Source: Mycoplasmatota bacterium (lineage in GTDB: Bacteria > Bacillota_I > Bacilli_A > MAG-NZ). Taken from it: a DNA stretch of 64,000 nt. The notes under the pieces were generated by a model, which ran no database searches, had not been told where the DNA came from, and worked only from the letters and a program-made list of their open reading frames with translations. Every line of letters starts with the position of its first letter. Positions within the stretch are counted from its first letter, which is position 1. Position numbers and translations under genes: made by a program. The stretch lies in NCBI GenBank assembly GCA_018394315.1, contig CP074575.1, forward strand, positions 1,458,615 to 1,522,614, written 5' to 3'. Below are positions 22,784 through 32,714 of the stretch, one piece after another.

Positions 22784-23275
22784 ATGGAAAGAAGTGGTAA
22801 AAGATTTATAATATTGATTTCGGTTTTTTTAGTATTGATAATTATAGCTGCAATATTACTGAAAGTTACTGAGGATGAAAAAACCGTTATGATGGAAAAA
22901 TATACAACACTGACTACATACGATCATGTTTATGACATAGAAACAATGGAAGAATTTGAAGAGATTGTAGCGACAGGTGAAAAGGCGTTTGTTTATTTTG
23001 GCCATCCAGATTGTCCAGCGTGTGTAGCTATGGTACCTCATATAGATAGATTAGCAAAAGAAAATGAAATAGAAAAAGTTTATTATGTTGAATTTCATTT
23101 CATGAGTGATTTGGCTGCTGAATGGGGTGAAAATGGTACTTACGATTACAAAGGTACGCCTGCAGTAATGTTATTTGATGAGGGTGAATTTGTTAAGAGT
23201 TATCAAAGTGACGATTATTCAGATGGTGAAAATTTATTAGTAAAATTAGATGCATTTTTTAAAGATTACGTATAG
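22784..23275 (+). CDS. Membrane-anchored thioredoxin-like protein
   Basis: A 163-residue protein with one N-terminal membrane helix (FIILISVFLVLIIIAAILL) and a thioredoxin fold outside: CPAC active site in HPDCPACVAM and the cis-proline segment YKGTPAVMLF. It likely reduces or swaps disulfides of extracellular proteins. Start ATG 22784 with AGGAGGATG, 23 bp behind lpdA and 8 bp before the copper ATPase, so the three probably form an operon. Thiol handling and copper export together fit a metal or redox stress unit (inference). Confidence 0.85.
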   Translation: MERSGKRFIILISVFLVLIIIAAILLKVTEDEKTVMMEKYTTLTTYDHVYDIETMEEFEEIVATGEKAFVYFGHPDCPACVAMVPHIDRLAKENEIEKVYYVEFHFMSDLAAEWGENGTYDYKGTPAVMLFDEGEFVKSYQSDDYSDGENLLVKLDAFFKDYV

Positions 23276-23283
23276 GTGATATA

Positions 23284-25659
23284 ATGAGATATTCAATGAA
23301 GGTAGAAGGAATTACTTGTTCAAATTGTGCTAAAACTATCGAAAATACCTTTCAATTGTATGAGAGAGTTTCCTGCAAAGTAAATGTAAGTGCAAACAAA
23401 ATAATATTCAATTATGACAGTGATTTAATTTCTTTAACACAAATAGCTGATATCGTACGTCAAGCAGGGTATACCCCAATTTTAGATACGGATACAGAGA
23501 ATTCACAAAAAGACTTTAAAAGAGATATTTTGATATCTCTTTTATTGACTACCCCATTATTATGGACAATGTGGCATCACTTAGGTGCTACATGGATGAC
23601 ACCAAAGCTTAGTATGTTTTTAATGCAACCTCTTGTTCAAATCATTCTAGCTACACCAGTTCAATTTTATGTAGGTCGAAGATTCTTTATAGGTTTGTAT
23701 CATTCCGCAAGAAAAAAAGTTTTTGGAATGGATGCGTTAGTTGTTTTAGGTACACTAAGTGCTTATATATTCAGTGTCATTAAAAGTATTGAGGCTTTAA
23801 ATGGTGGAATTTGGATAGATTTTTCTACTCATATGATGCCAGAACTATATTTTGAGACTAGTGCTACTATAATAACTGTTATCTTAATAGGAAATTATAT
23901 AGAACATATTGCGAAAAACAGAACTTCTGATGCTTTGGTTGATTTAATTAATTTAGGAGCTAAGGAAGCGAGAATTAAAGTAGATAATGTAGAGAAAATG
24001 ATTCCAATTGAGGATGTTAAAATTGGAGATTTAGTTATAGTACTCGCAAATGAAAAAATTCCAGTTGATGGGATAATTGTTGAAGGGAACTCATATGTAG
24101 ATGAATCGATGATTAATGGAGAACCAATTCCAACTTTTAAGGAACATGGTTCAGAAGTTATAGGAGCAACATTAAATACAAGTGGAAAAATTGTGATAAA
24201 GACTACAAGAGTTGGTAGCGAAACTGTTTTAGCGAAAATAATTGAAACAGTAGAAGAAGTAAGTGCTTCAAAGCCACCAATTCAACGTATTGCTGATAAA
24301 ATTTCTACAATCTTCGTTCCGATAGTTTTATCTATTTCTACGATAACTTTTATCATTTGGTTTTCAATTAATCAAGATATTTCATTAGCTTTTGAAGCAG
24401 CTGTAGCTGTTATGGTTATTTCTTGCCCGTGTGCATTAGGTCTAGCTACACCAACATCAATTTTAGTTGGTTCAGGTAGAGCTGCAAAAGAGGGGATACT
24501 TTATAAAGGTGGAGAGTTTTTTGAAACAGCAAATAAGATAAACGCTGTCTGCTTTGATAAAACTGGAACACTAACAATCGGAAAACCTGTAGTAACAGAT
24601 TATTTTGGAAACATTGAAATATTTGATTATGTTTATTCTCTTGAAAAGCAAAGTGTTCACCCGTTAAGCATCGCAATTGTTAATTATAAGGAATCAATTG
24701 ATTATGAAGTAGTCGATTTTGAAAATATAAGTGGTATGGGTCTAATTGGTACTATTAATGATAAGATAGTGGCAGTTGGATCAATAAGACTAATGAGTGA
24801 AATAAAAGTTAATATTGATAAATTCAAAAATGAATTAACAAAACTTCAAAATGAAGGTAAAACAATTATTTATGTAAGTATAGATGGTAAGATTGAAGCC
24901 CTAATAGGTATTGCTGATGTATTAAAACCTGATGCTAAAAATGTAATTCACAATTTGCATGCAAGAGGTATTGATACTTATATGATTTCTGGGGATAATA
25001 AATTTGTCGCAAACGCAATAGCTAAACAATTAAATATTAAAAATGTTTATGGAGAAGTCTTACCTTCAGAGAAAGCTGATATAGTTACTAAAATCAAAGC
25101 TGATGGAAAATTTGTGGCTTTTATTGGAGATGGTGTAAACGATGCTCCAGCTTTAAAAGCTGCTGATGTTGGTATTGCTATGAGTTCAGGAAGTGATATC
25201 GCAATTGACTCTAGTGATGTAACTTTACTATCTCATGATTTAAATTTAGTTAATAAGGCAATAGACATTTCCATAGTTACATTTAAAAACATTTTGCAAA
25301 ATTTCGGATGGGCATTTGGGTATAATATACTAGCTATTCCATTAGCTGCATCAGGTATGTTAAATCCAATGATCGCTGGAATTGCTATGGCGTTTAGTAA
25401 CATTACTGTAGTTAGTAACGCTTTAAGATTGAAAAGATACAAATTCAAAAATTACAAGGAGGATAGCATGGAAAAAGTTACATTAAATGTACCTAGTATG
25501 GCTTGTGGACACTGTAAAGGAAAAATAGACGCTGCATTAAGAGAAAGCAACATTGATGCAACAGTAAATCTAGATAATAAAACCGTTCTAGTAAATGAAA
25601 ATGATTCTGCTTCAGCAACTTCTATAATTGAGACAGCTGGATATCCAGTAGAAAAATAA
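23284..25659 (+). CDS. copA: Copper-exporting P1B-type ATPase with a fused C-terminal chaperone domain
   Basis: A 791-residue pump. N-terminal metal-binding domain with GITCSNCAKT; membrane helices; phosphatase loop NGEPIP (TGE in most relatives); metal channel SCPCALGLATP; phosphorylation DKTGTLT; nucleotide region MISGDN and GDGVNDAPA. Unusually, a second metal-binding domain (SMACGHCKGKI) is fused at the C-terminus, about residues 729-791, reached through KNYKEDSMEK. That linker is itself AAGGAGG plus ATG, so this domain can also be made alone (see 25468-25659). Terminator follows at 25666. Copper rather than silver specificity is inferred from CPC. Confidence 0.92.
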   Translation: MRYSMKVEGITCSNCAKTIENTFQLYERVSCKVNVSANKIIFNYDSDLISLTQIADIVRQAGYTPILDTDTENSQKDFKRDILISLLLTTPLLWTMWHHLGATWMTPKLSMFLMQPLVQIILATPVQFYVGRRFFIGLYHSARKKVFGMDALVVLGTLSAYIFSVIKSIEALNGGIWIDFSTHMMPELYFETSATIITVILIGNYIEHIAKNRTSDALVDLINLGAKEARIKVDNVEKMIPIEDVKIGDLVIVLANEKIPVDGIIVEGNSYVDESMINGEPIPTFKEHGSEVIGATLNTSGKIVIKTTRVGSETVLAKIIETVEEVSASKPPIQRIADKISTIFVPIVLSISTITFIIWFSINQDISLAFEAAVAVMVISCPCALGLATPTSILVGSGRAAKEGILYKGGEFFETANKINAVCFDKTGTLTIGKPVVTDYFGNIEIFDYVYSLEKQSVHPLSIAIVNYKESIDYEVVDFENISGMGLIGTINDKIVAVGSIRLMSEIKVNIDKFKNELTKLQNEGKTIIYVSIDGKIEALIGIADVLKPDAKNVIHNLHARGIDTYMISGDNKFVANAIAKQLNIKNVYGEVLPSEKADIVTKIKADGKFVAFIGDGVNDAPALKAADVGIAMSSGSDIAIDSSDVTLLSHDLNLVNKAIDISIVTFKNILQNFGWAFGYNILAIPLAASGMLNPMIAGIAMAFSNITVVSNALRLKRYKFKNYKEDSMEKVTLNVPSMACGHCKGKIDAALRESNIDATVNLDNKTVLVNENDSASATSIIETAGYPVEK
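25468..25659 (+). CDS. copZ: CopZ-like copper chaperone, internal start in copA
   Basis: In the frame of copA, AAGGAGG (25456-25462) stands 5 bp before ATG 25468. Translation from here gives a 63-residue protein with SMACGHCKGKID, the metal-binding motif of CopZ chaperones. Either copA and copZ were once separate and lost the stop between them, or both a fusion and a free chaperone are made on purpose. E. coli copA also yields a free metal-binding domain, there by frameshift at its N-terminus. Confidence 0.6.
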   Translation: MEKVTLNVPSMACGHCKGKIDAALRESNIDATVNLDNKTVLVNENDSASATSIIETAGYPVEK

Positions 25660-25665
25660 TTTTTA

Positions 25666-25694
25666 AAAATAACTTTTAGAAAGTTATTTTTTTT
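25666..25694 (+). terminator. copA terminator
   Basis: AATAACTTT-tag-AAAGTTATT followed by T run. Confidence 0.8.
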
Positions 25695-25860
25695 ATAAAC
25701 TAATACCTTGCTCTTTACGTTACGTATATCACACAACCAAGGAAGGGTAGAAAAGTCAAAAATTAATGTCTTAAATGACATGAATTTTGTTTGAATGAGC
25801 GCTATAATTAGGATGTAGAATATATCAATGATAATTTATTACCTTTTATTTGTAAATCAT

Positions 25861-25888
25861 TTGATTTATTGGATTTTTATGTTATATT
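25861..25888 (+). promoter_or_regulatory. tig promoter
   Basis: TTGATT (25861-25866), 16 bp, TATATT (25883-25888). Confidence 0.55.
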
Positions 25889-25913
25889 TATAGTTGATTA
25901 AAGGAGTGAAATA

Positions 25914-27200
25914 ATGAATGTTAAAGTAGAAAATTTAGAAAATAGTAAGGTTAAATTAACAATCACTGTTGAAAAAGATGTTTTTAATACTGGACTTGAT
26001 TTGGCTTTTGAAGAAGAAGTTAAAGAAGTAGAAGTTAAAGGATTTAGAAAAGGTAAAGTTCCAAGAGATGTATTTGAAAAACGTTTTGGTGAGGCACGTT
26101 TATATGATAAAGCCATTAATTACTCTATAAATGAGACTTATCCAAAAGCTGTTGAGCAAGAAAAAATTGATGTTGTAGCACAACCTAAAATTGATTTTGA
26201 TTTTTCAAGTATAGGAAAAGACAAAGATTTTGTTTATGTTGCCGAAGTTACTGTTAAACCAGATGTTAAACTTGGTGATTATACAGAAATAAAAGTTAAA
26301 CATTTATCTACAAGAGTTTTGAAGAAGGATTATGAATTAGAGCTTGATAGAATTTTAGCAAGTAAAACTGAACTTGTTCCAAAAGAATCAGATGTACTTG
26401 AAGATGGAGATACATCAATAATTGATTTTGAAGGATTTAAGGACGGAGAACCATTTGAAGGTGGAAAAGGAGAAAACTTTTCACTTAAAATAGGGTCTGG
26501 TCAATTTATTCCTGGTTTTGAAGATGCAATGGTAGGTATGAAAGTTGGAGAAGAAAAAGACGTTAACGTAACGTTCCCAGAGAATTATCAAGCAGCTGAT
26601 TTAGCTGGTGCTCCTGTAGTATTTAAAGTTAAATTGCATGAAATTAAAGTCAGTAATACACCTGAATTAACTGATGAGTTAGTTAAGGAATTAGAAGGTG
26701 ATGCTGAAACAGTAGCTGATTTTGAAAAAGAAGTAAAAGAAAGTATCAAAGAAAGAAAAGAAATCCAAAATAAAAATGCTATTATTGACAAAGTAGTTCA
26801 AGTAGCAAGTGAAAATGCTGAAGTAGTTATTCCTGAGGAAATGGTTAATAACGAAGTTGATAGAATGATTAAGGATACAGAAGCTCAAGCAAAACAATAT
26901 AATATGGAATTAGATATGTTCTTACAATTAAATGGAACAAATCTAGATACTTATAAGACACAATTAGCTTCTAGAGCTGAAACTAGTGTAAGATATAATT
27001 TAGTTTTATCTGCTATCGCTACAAAAGAGGAACTTAAACCTACTGAAGAAAAATACGCGGAATCTTACTCTATGTTAGCAACTCAATATGGAATGGAAGT
27101 TGAACAACTTAAGAGTGTTTTTCCTAAAGAAATGTTAGACGAACAATTAAAAACTCAGCTTGCAGTTGATTACTTAGTTGAAAATTCGGTTAAAGAGTAA
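25914..27200 (+). CDS. tig: Trigger factor
   Basis: A 428-residue ribosome-bound chaperone and prolyl isomerase. Ribosome-binding signature in the N-terminal domain (GFRKGKVPRDVFEKRFG), FKBP domain about 150-240 (FEGFKDGEPFEGGKGENFSL), and the C-terminal helical chaperone domain. Normal length. Start ATG 25914 with AAAGGAGTG. Followed by a strong terminator and then clpX, the usual tig-clpX order, here without clpP between them. Confidence 0.95.
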   Translation: MNVKVENLENSKVKLTITVEKDVFNTGLDLAFEEEVKEVEVKGFRKGKVPRDVFEKRFGEARLYDKAINYSINETYPKAVEQEKIDVVAQPKIDFDFSSIGKDKDFVYVAEVTVKPDVKLGDYTEIKVKHLSTRVLKKDYELELDRILASKTELVPKESDVLEDGDTSIIDFEGFKDGEPFEGGKGENFSLKIGSGQFIPGFEDAMVGMKVGEEKDVNVTFPENYQAADLAGAPVVFKVKLHEIKVSNTPELTDELVKELEGDAETVADFEKEVKESIKERKEIQNKNAIIDKVVQVASENAEVVIPEEMVNNEVDRMIKDTEAQAKQYNMELDMFLQLNGTNLDTYKTQLASRAETSVRYNLVLSAIATKEELKPTEEKYAESYSMLATQYGMEVEQLKSVFPKEMLDEQLKTQLAVDYLVENSVKE

Positions 27201-27206
27201 ATTAAT

Positions 27207-27232
27207 GCACGACAGTGTCGTGCTTTTTTTTT
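27207..27232 (+). terminator. tig terminator
   Basis: GCACGAC-agt-GTCGTGC and T run. Confidence 0.88.
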
Positions 27233-27323
27233 GTAAATTACTTAATGTGAGTATTATTTTATATCTCAACGATATAATATTAAACGAGTTGTTATGATGT
27301 AGGTAAATTACTGGAGGTGCTTT

Positions 27324-28523
27324 ATGAAGAAAGAAATAGTTTGTTCTTTTTGTGGGAAAAGTATTAAGGAAATTGATAAATTAATTTCTGGTGAAAATGC
27401 TTATATCTGTAATGCTTGTATTGAAATGTGCTATGAAATAATTGTAAAAGATTTTACATTTCCCCAAGATGATTTTATGTTACCAAAGATTCCTACTCCA
27501 AAAGAAATATTCTCAAAGTTAAGTGAATATGTAGTAGGTCAAGAGAATGCGAAGAAGGTATTATCAGTAGCAGTATATAATCATTATAAAAGGCTTAAGT
27601 GTAATTTGGAAAATGACGATATTAATATTGAAAAAAGCAACATATTATTAGTCGGTAAAACAGGAAGTGGTAAGACTTTATTAGCGAGAAAATTATCAGA
27701 AATATTGGATGTGCCATTTGCGATTGCAGATGCTACTAGTTTAACTGAAGCGGGTTATGTTGGAGAAGATGTTGAGAATATTTTGGTTAGACTATTGCAA
27801 GCAGCAGAGTATGACTTGAATAGAGCTCAAAAAGGTATTGTGTATATTGATGAGATAGACAAATTGGCTCGTAAATCTAGTAATCCTTCTATTACAAGAG
27901 ATGTATCAGGAGAGGGTGTACAACAATCGCTATTAAAGATTTTAGAAGGGACAGTAGCAAATGTTCCTCCTCAAGGTGGAAGGAAGCATCCAAATCAAGA
28001 GTTCATTAAATTTAATACAAATGATGTCTTATTTATTTGTGGTGGTGCTTTTGACGGAATAGAAGATATAATTAAAAAAAGAAGCGGAAAGAAAATGATA
28101 GGGTTCAACAAAGACAAAACTAAAAATGAAATTATAAAGAATATTAATCACGAAGATATAACCAAATATGGAATGATTCCTGAACTTGTTGGTAGAATAC
28201 CAATTTTATCTTCATTAACGGTACTTAATAAAAAAGATTTAGTCAAAATTATGACAGAACCAAAAGATGCTATTTTAAAGCAATACAAGAAAATATTTAA
28301 AATGGATGAGGTTGAGCTAGAATTTACAGATGATGCAATAAATGAAATTGCTGAGTGTGCTTTGAATAAGAATATTGGAGCGAGAGGAATAAGATCAATA
28401 CTTGAAAGTGTTATGGTTGATATTATGTTTGAATTACCTAGGAAAAACAATTCTAAATGTATAATTTCAAGAGACATTGTAGTTAACCACGAAAGGGATG
28501 AGAATATAAATATAAGTGCTTGA
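27324..28523 (+). CDS. clpX: ATP-dependent Clp protease ATP-binding subunit ClpX
   Basis: A 399-residue AAA+ unfoldase. Zinc-binding domain with CSFCGKS and CNACIEMC, Walker [15 protein letters not shown] (GPTGSGKT in most relatives), Walker [12 protein letters not shown], sensor and arginine-finger region [13 protein letters not shown], substrate-pore loop GYVGEDVE. Start ATG 27324 with CTGGAGGTG. ClpP is not in the window. Own terminator. Confidence 0.95.
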   Translation: MKKEIVCSFCGKSIKEIDKLISGENAYICNACIEMCYEIIVKDFTFPQDDFMLPKIPTPKEIFSKLSEYVVGQENAKKVLSVAVYNHYKRLKCNLENDDINIEKSNILLVGKTGSGKTLLARKLSEILDVPFAIADATSLTEAGYVGEDVENILVRLLQAAEYDLNRAQKGIVYIDEIDKLARKSSNPSITRDVSGEGVQQSLLKILEGTVANVPPQGGRKHPNQEFIKFNTNDVLFICGGAFDGIEDIIKKRSGKKMIGFNKDKTKNEIIKNINHEDITKYGMIPELVGRIPILSSLTVLNKKDLVKIMTEPKDAILKQYKKIFKMDEVELEFTDDAINEIAECALNKNIGARGIRSILESVMVDIMFELPRKNNSKCIISRDIVVNHERDENINISA

Positions 28524-28541
28524 GGGGAAACCCTCTTTTTT
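28522..28541 (+). terminator. clpX terminator
   Basis: GAGGG-gaaa-CCCTC and T run, overlapping the stop codon. Confidence 0.85.
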
Positions 28542-28690
28542 ATGAGCATCTTATATCTAGATATAATTTATTATGATATAATAGGTTATAAATAAGATAT
28601 TTTTATATTAGTCGAAATTTTGGAAATAATAACAAATGATTGAAATATGAAATATATTGTAAAATTATTATTAATTGGAGAGGTGATATA

Positions 28691-31012
28691 ATGCAACTTA
28701 ACAATAAAGTTATTGAAAGAGCTTATCCCGCAATGGCTATTCGTGGAATTGTGGCTTTACCAGATAACGATATAAGGTTAGAAGTAGGACGTGAGTTTAG
28801 TAAAAAAGCGTTGCTTGAAGCTGAAAAACACGATAATCATATAGTATTATTAATACAAAAAAGTCCTTTGATTGAGAATCCAAAACCTGAAGATTTATAT
28901 GATAGAGCTATAATTGGAAAAATCACAATGAAAATCAAGTTACCAAATGGTAATTATAAAGTTAAAGTGAATGGTATCGTTCGAGCCAAAGTTAACTACT
29001 TTGTGAGCGAGGAACCATATTTTAGTGTGTTTGTAGAGTCAATGCCTTTTATCCAAACAAATGTAGATGAAGAAATTGCCTTAATTCGTATGATTGTTAA
29101 TGAAGTGGTAGACAATTCTGAAGACATATTTATGAACGGTAAAAACGTAGTTTCTGCTATTCAAAGTGGCGTAACATCTGAAAAGTTAGCGAATATAGTT
29201 GCATTTAACTTAAAGATTCATGAATCAGAAAAAGTTAAATACTTAGTAAATCCAGATGTTAATGAAAGATTACAAAGTGCTCTTAAAGATATTGAAAGAG
29301 AAAAATATTTACATAGTCTTGAAAATGATATTAATAAACAGGTAAGAGAAAGCATTGATGAAAATCAAAAAGAATATTATTTACGCGAGAAAATGAAAGC
29401 AATTCAAAATGAACTTGGCGACAAGGCAAAAAAAGAGACAGAAATAGATCAACTTAAAAATAAAATTATAGATAAAGGTATGCCTTCTGAAATCGAAGAA
29501 AAAGCTCTTAATGAATTAAGTAGATATGAGACATTACCTGCAAGTTCAGCAGAGAGTGGTGTTATCAGAACATACTTAGATTTTTTAGTTGACTTACCTT
29601 GGACAGAAGCAACTGAAGACAATGATGACATTAAAAATGCTGAAAAGGTATTAGATGAAGGACATTATGGATTAGAAAAAGTTAAAGAACGTATCTTAGA
29701 ATACTTAGCAGTTAAGATTGCTACTAAGAAAAATCCTCAAACGATTTTATGTTTAGTTGGACCTCCTGGTGTTGGGAAAACTTCACTAGCACATGGTATT
29801 GCTGAAGCATTAAATAGAAAATTTGTAAAAGTTGCTTTAGGTGGAGTTAAAGATGAATCAGAGATTCGTGGACATAGACGTACATATATTGGAGCTTTAC
29901 CTGGTAGAGTTCTACAGTCTATGAAAAAAGCAAAAGTTATTAATCCACTATTCTTAATTGATGAAATTGATAAAATGAGTTCAAACTTCAGAGGCGACCC
30001 AGCTTCTGCAATGCTTGAAGTATTGGACCCTGAACAAAATAAATTCTTTAGCGATCATTATTTAGAAGAAGAATATGATTTAAGTAATGTATTATTTATA
30101 GCAACAGCTAATTACTTGGAAAATATTCCTGCTCCACTTAGGGATAGAATGGAAATTGTCCAGTTATCGTCTTATACGGAAGATGAAAAGCTTGAGATTG
30201 CTAAAAATCATTTAATAAAAAGACAAATGAGTGCTCATGGTCTAACTAAAAATGAATTTAAAGTATCTGATGCTGCAATCATGGAAATTATTCAAAAATA
30301 TACTAGAGAAGCAGGAGTTAGACAACTAGATAGATTAATCGGTTCACTTTCTAGAAAAGCAATTAAGAAAATATTAGAAAAAGAGATAAAACAAGCCAAT
30401 ATTACTAAAACAAACTTGGTTGATTATTTAGGTAAATCTTTATTCAGCCACAATAGAACCGAAAAGAAAGATCAAATTGGAGTTGTTACTGGATTAGCTT
30501 ATACTCAATTTGGTGGTGATACATTACCTGTAGAAGTTACATACTTTGAAGGAAATGGAAAATTAGTCCTTACTGGTAAACTAGGAGATGTAATGAAAGA
30601 ATCAGCTCAGGCAGCTTTAAGTTTTGTTAAATCAAATAGTAGTAAGTATAATATTAATCCAAAATTATTTAAAGAGAACGATATTCATATCCACGTTCCT
30701 GAAGGAGCAGTACCGAAAGATGGTCCTAGTGCAGGAATTACAATTACAACAGCTATAGTTTCGGCATTAACAAACCGTAAAGTTGATAGATTAACTGGAA
30801 TGACAGGGGAAATAACATTAAGAGGACGTGTGTTACCAATCGGTGGCCTTAAAGAAAAGTCAATCGCAGCTCATAGATCTGGATTGAAGCAAATAATCAT
30901 TCCTAAGGATAATGAGAAGGATATTGATGATATTCCAAAAAGTATTAGAGAGTCACTTGAAATAAAATCAGTTGATGATATTAATGATGTAATTAAAATA
31001 GCGCTTAGATAG
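28691..31012 (+). CDS. lon: ATP-dependent protease La (Lon)
   Basis: A 773-residue cytosolic AAA+ serine protease. N-terminal substrate domain (about 1-200), coiled coil, ATPase with Walker A GPPGVGKTS and Walker B FLIDEIDK, and the protease domain with catalytic Ser in PKDGPSAGIT and Lys in IGGLKEKSIAAHR. Start ATG 28691 is set by GGAGAGGTG; an earlier in-frame ATG (28640) adds 17 residues without a ribosome site. Followed by terminator and engB, the Bacillus order. Confidence 0.95.
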   Translation: MQLNNKVIERAYPAMAIRGIVALPDNDIRLEVGREFSKKALLEAEKHDNHIVLLIQKSPLIENPKPEDLYDRAIIGKITMKIKLPNGNYKVKVNGIVRAKVNYFVSEEPYFSVFVESMPFIQTNVDEEIALIRMIVNEVVDNSEDIFMNGKNVVSAIQSGVTSEKLANIVAFNLKIHESEKVKYLVNPDVNERLQSALKDIEREKYLHSLENDINKQVRESIDENQKEYYLREKMKAIQNELGDKAKKETEIDQLKNKIIDKGMPSEIEEKALNELSRYETLPASSAESGVIRTYLDFLVDLPWTEATEDNDDIKNAEKVLDEGHYGLEKVKERILEYLAVKIATKKNPQTILCLVGPPGVGKTSLAHGIAEALNRKFVKVALGGVKDESEIRGHRRTYIGALPGRVLQSMKKAKVINPLFLIDEIDKMSSNFRGDPASAMLEVLDPEQNKFFSDHYLEEEYDLSNVLFIATANYLENIPAPLRDRMEIVQLSSYTEDEKLEIAKNHLIKRQMSAHGLTKNEFKVSDAAIMEIIQKYTREAGVRQLDRLIGSLSRKAIKKILEKEIKQANITKTNLVDYLGKSLFSHNRTEKKDQIGVVTGLAYTQFGGDTLPVEVTYFEGNGKLVLTGKLGDVMKESAQAALSFVKSNSSKYNINPKLFKENDIHIHVPEGAVPKDGPSAGITITTAIVSALTNRKVDRLTGMTGEITLRGRVLPIGGLKEKSIAAHRSGLKQIIIPKDNEKDIDDIPKSIRESLEIKSVDDINDVIKIALR

Positions 31013-31013
31013 A

Positions 31014-31036
31014 GAAGTTGTTAACAACTTCTTTTT
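31014..31036 (+). terminator. lon terminator
   Basis: GAAGTTG-ttaa-CAACTTC and T run. Confidence 0.85.
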
Positions 31037-31216
31037 CTTATATTTTCTATATTAAATGAGTACTAGTAGAACAGACTTTTAATTCTCTATAAAAGTATTT
31101 TTGTGATAGAATACTAACAGGAGGAAAATTATATTTATCCAGATTTAAAAAATGAATTTCAATCCTTCTATATTTGATGTATCATGTTATTACAAAAGAA
31201 TTTTTAGGAGATAAGA

Positions 31217-31801
31217 ATGAAAATAAAAAGTGCAGAATATAAATTAACTGGAGTTAGATTCGATCAATTTCCAGACAACAATTTTCCAGAGTTTGTAATG
31301 CTTGGTAGAAGTAATGTTGGAAAAAGTAGTTTCATTAACAGTTTATTAAATAAGAAAAATCTAGCATACACATCTAGTAAGCCAGGGAAAACACAAACAT
31401 TAAATTTCTTTTTAATTAATAAGGAATTTTACCTTGTTGATGTACCGGGTTATGGATACGCAAAAGTAAGTAAAAAAATGCGTGAAGAATTTGGGAAAAT
31501 GATTGAGAATTACTTACTCAATAGAACAACTTTGAAACATTCATTTTTAATTGTTGATTTAAGACATCAGCCATCAGAAGATGATGTCTTAATGTATGAA
31601 TTTTTAAAGTATTACCAAGTACCAACGACTATCATTGCTACAAAGGCGGATAAGATTGGAAAAACTCACATTTTAAAACATATTAAATTAATTGAAAAGA
31701 CACTGAATATCAAAAGAAATGATAACTTGATTATTTACTCAAGTGAAACTAAACAAGGTAAAGACGATGTCCTAAACCTACTCGAAAAACTAATATACTA
31801 A
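31217..31801 (+). CDS. engB: Ribosome biogenesis GTPase EngB/YsxC
   Basis: A 194-residue GTPase needed for 50S assembly. G1 GRSNVGKSSF, switch region GKTQTLNF, G3 DVPGYGYA, G4 TKADK, and the final S-S/E loop IYSSETKQG. Normal length. Start ATG 31217 with TTAGGAG. It follows lon as in Bacillus. Terminator AAATGGC...GCCATTT at 31816. Confidence 0.95.
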   Translation: MKIKSAEYKLTGVRFDQFPDNNFPEFVMLGRSNVGKSSFINSLLNKKNLAYTSSKPGKTQTLNFFLINKEFYLVDVPGYGYAKVSKKMREEFGKMIENYLLNRTTLKHSFLIVDLRHQPSEDDVLMYEFLKYYQVPTTIIATKADKIGKTHILKHIKLIEKTLNIKRNDNLIIYSSETKQGKDDVLNLLEKLIY

Positions 31802-31815
31802 ATTTAAGAATATTT

Positions 31816-31841
31816 AAATGGCTATTAATTGGCCATTTTTT
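31816..31841 (+). terminator. engB terminator
   Basis: AAATGGC (31816-31822) pairs with GCCATTT (31832-31838), followed by a T run. Confidence 0.7.
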
Positions 31842-31901
31842 CATATAATTAATATTTTTTTCATAATTTATATTGATAGGGGGTGTGAGAATCGATAATT
31901 A

Positions 31902-32714
31902 TTGTACGACTTAACTAAGCGTAGAGTGGTCGATTCGGAAAATATGAAGCATATTATAAATTGTGATGCAACTATAGATTTAAAGATGGTAACAAATGTA
32001 TATAGTCTTGACTATGAATTCGATGAGAATAGTCTAAATGAGCAACGCGAAGGTAAAATAAAGTTATTTGGAAGGTTTGTTACAGATGACTTAGAAAACA
32101 TTAAGGATTTTGAGTCATATGTTGATTTTACTTTGGACTTTGATGATGAAAGATACAAAATAACTTCTTTAGAATGTGAAAACTTGAATTATGATGTCGT
32201 TTTTGGAAGAGGAATTAACGCTAGTTTCGATGTGGTTGTTGATTATATAGAATTAGAGGAAGAAACAGAATTAATCAAGGACCAAGTTGATGAGGAAACA
32301 GATGAATTGCTTGGTGAATTATTAAAGAATAGAGACGATTCTTTTTTAGAGGTAGAGCCGGTAGAAACAAATGATTCTTATATAGAGGAAGAATCAAATG
32401 TAGAAGCACCGGAGGAAAAAGAATCATATGTAGAAGTACCGGATGAAACAATATCAGATTATGAAGTATTTGACGTAGAAGAACAAGATGAAATTGAAGT
32501 ACCAATGGAAAATAAAGTTAAAATTCATGGTAATGAAGAGAGGTTAACTTTCCATATGGAAGAAACTTATACTAAATATAAAGTAATATTCAATGCTAAT
32601 GAAAAGAAAATTGAGGAGATGGCAAGAAAATATAATAAATCAGTAGAAGACATATATAAAGAAAATCAATACAATATCAGTAACACAATTTTAATCAAAG
32701 ATGAAATTGATTGA
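31902..32714 (+). CDS. SpoVID-like protein
   Basis: About 270 residues. The N-terminal 120 residues form a beta-rich domain (SLDYEFD, GKIKLFGRFVTDD), then a very acidic linker with repeats (EAPEEKESYVEVPDE), and a C-terminal LysM-like domain (YKVIFNANEKKIEEMARKYN, SVEDIYKENQ). This three-part plan and the place before a YsxE-like gene and valS match SpoVID, the spore-coat assembly protein of Bacillus. The start is a TTG at 31902, 16 bp from AGGGGGTG; a later ATG is possible. The organism may not sporulate, so the role is open. Confidence 0.6.
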   Translation: MYDLTKRRVVDSENMKHIINCDATIDLKMVTNVYSLDYEFDENSLNEQREGKIKLFGRFVTDDLENIKDFESYVDFTLDFDDERYKITSLECENLNYDVVFGRGINASFDVVVDYIELEEETELIKDQVDEETDELLGELLKNRDDSFLEVEPVETNDSYIEEESNVEAPEEKESYVEVPDETISDYEVFDVEEQDEIEVPMENKVKIHGNEERLTFHMEETYTKYKVIFNANEKKIEEMARKYNKSVEDIYKENQYNISNTILIKDEID

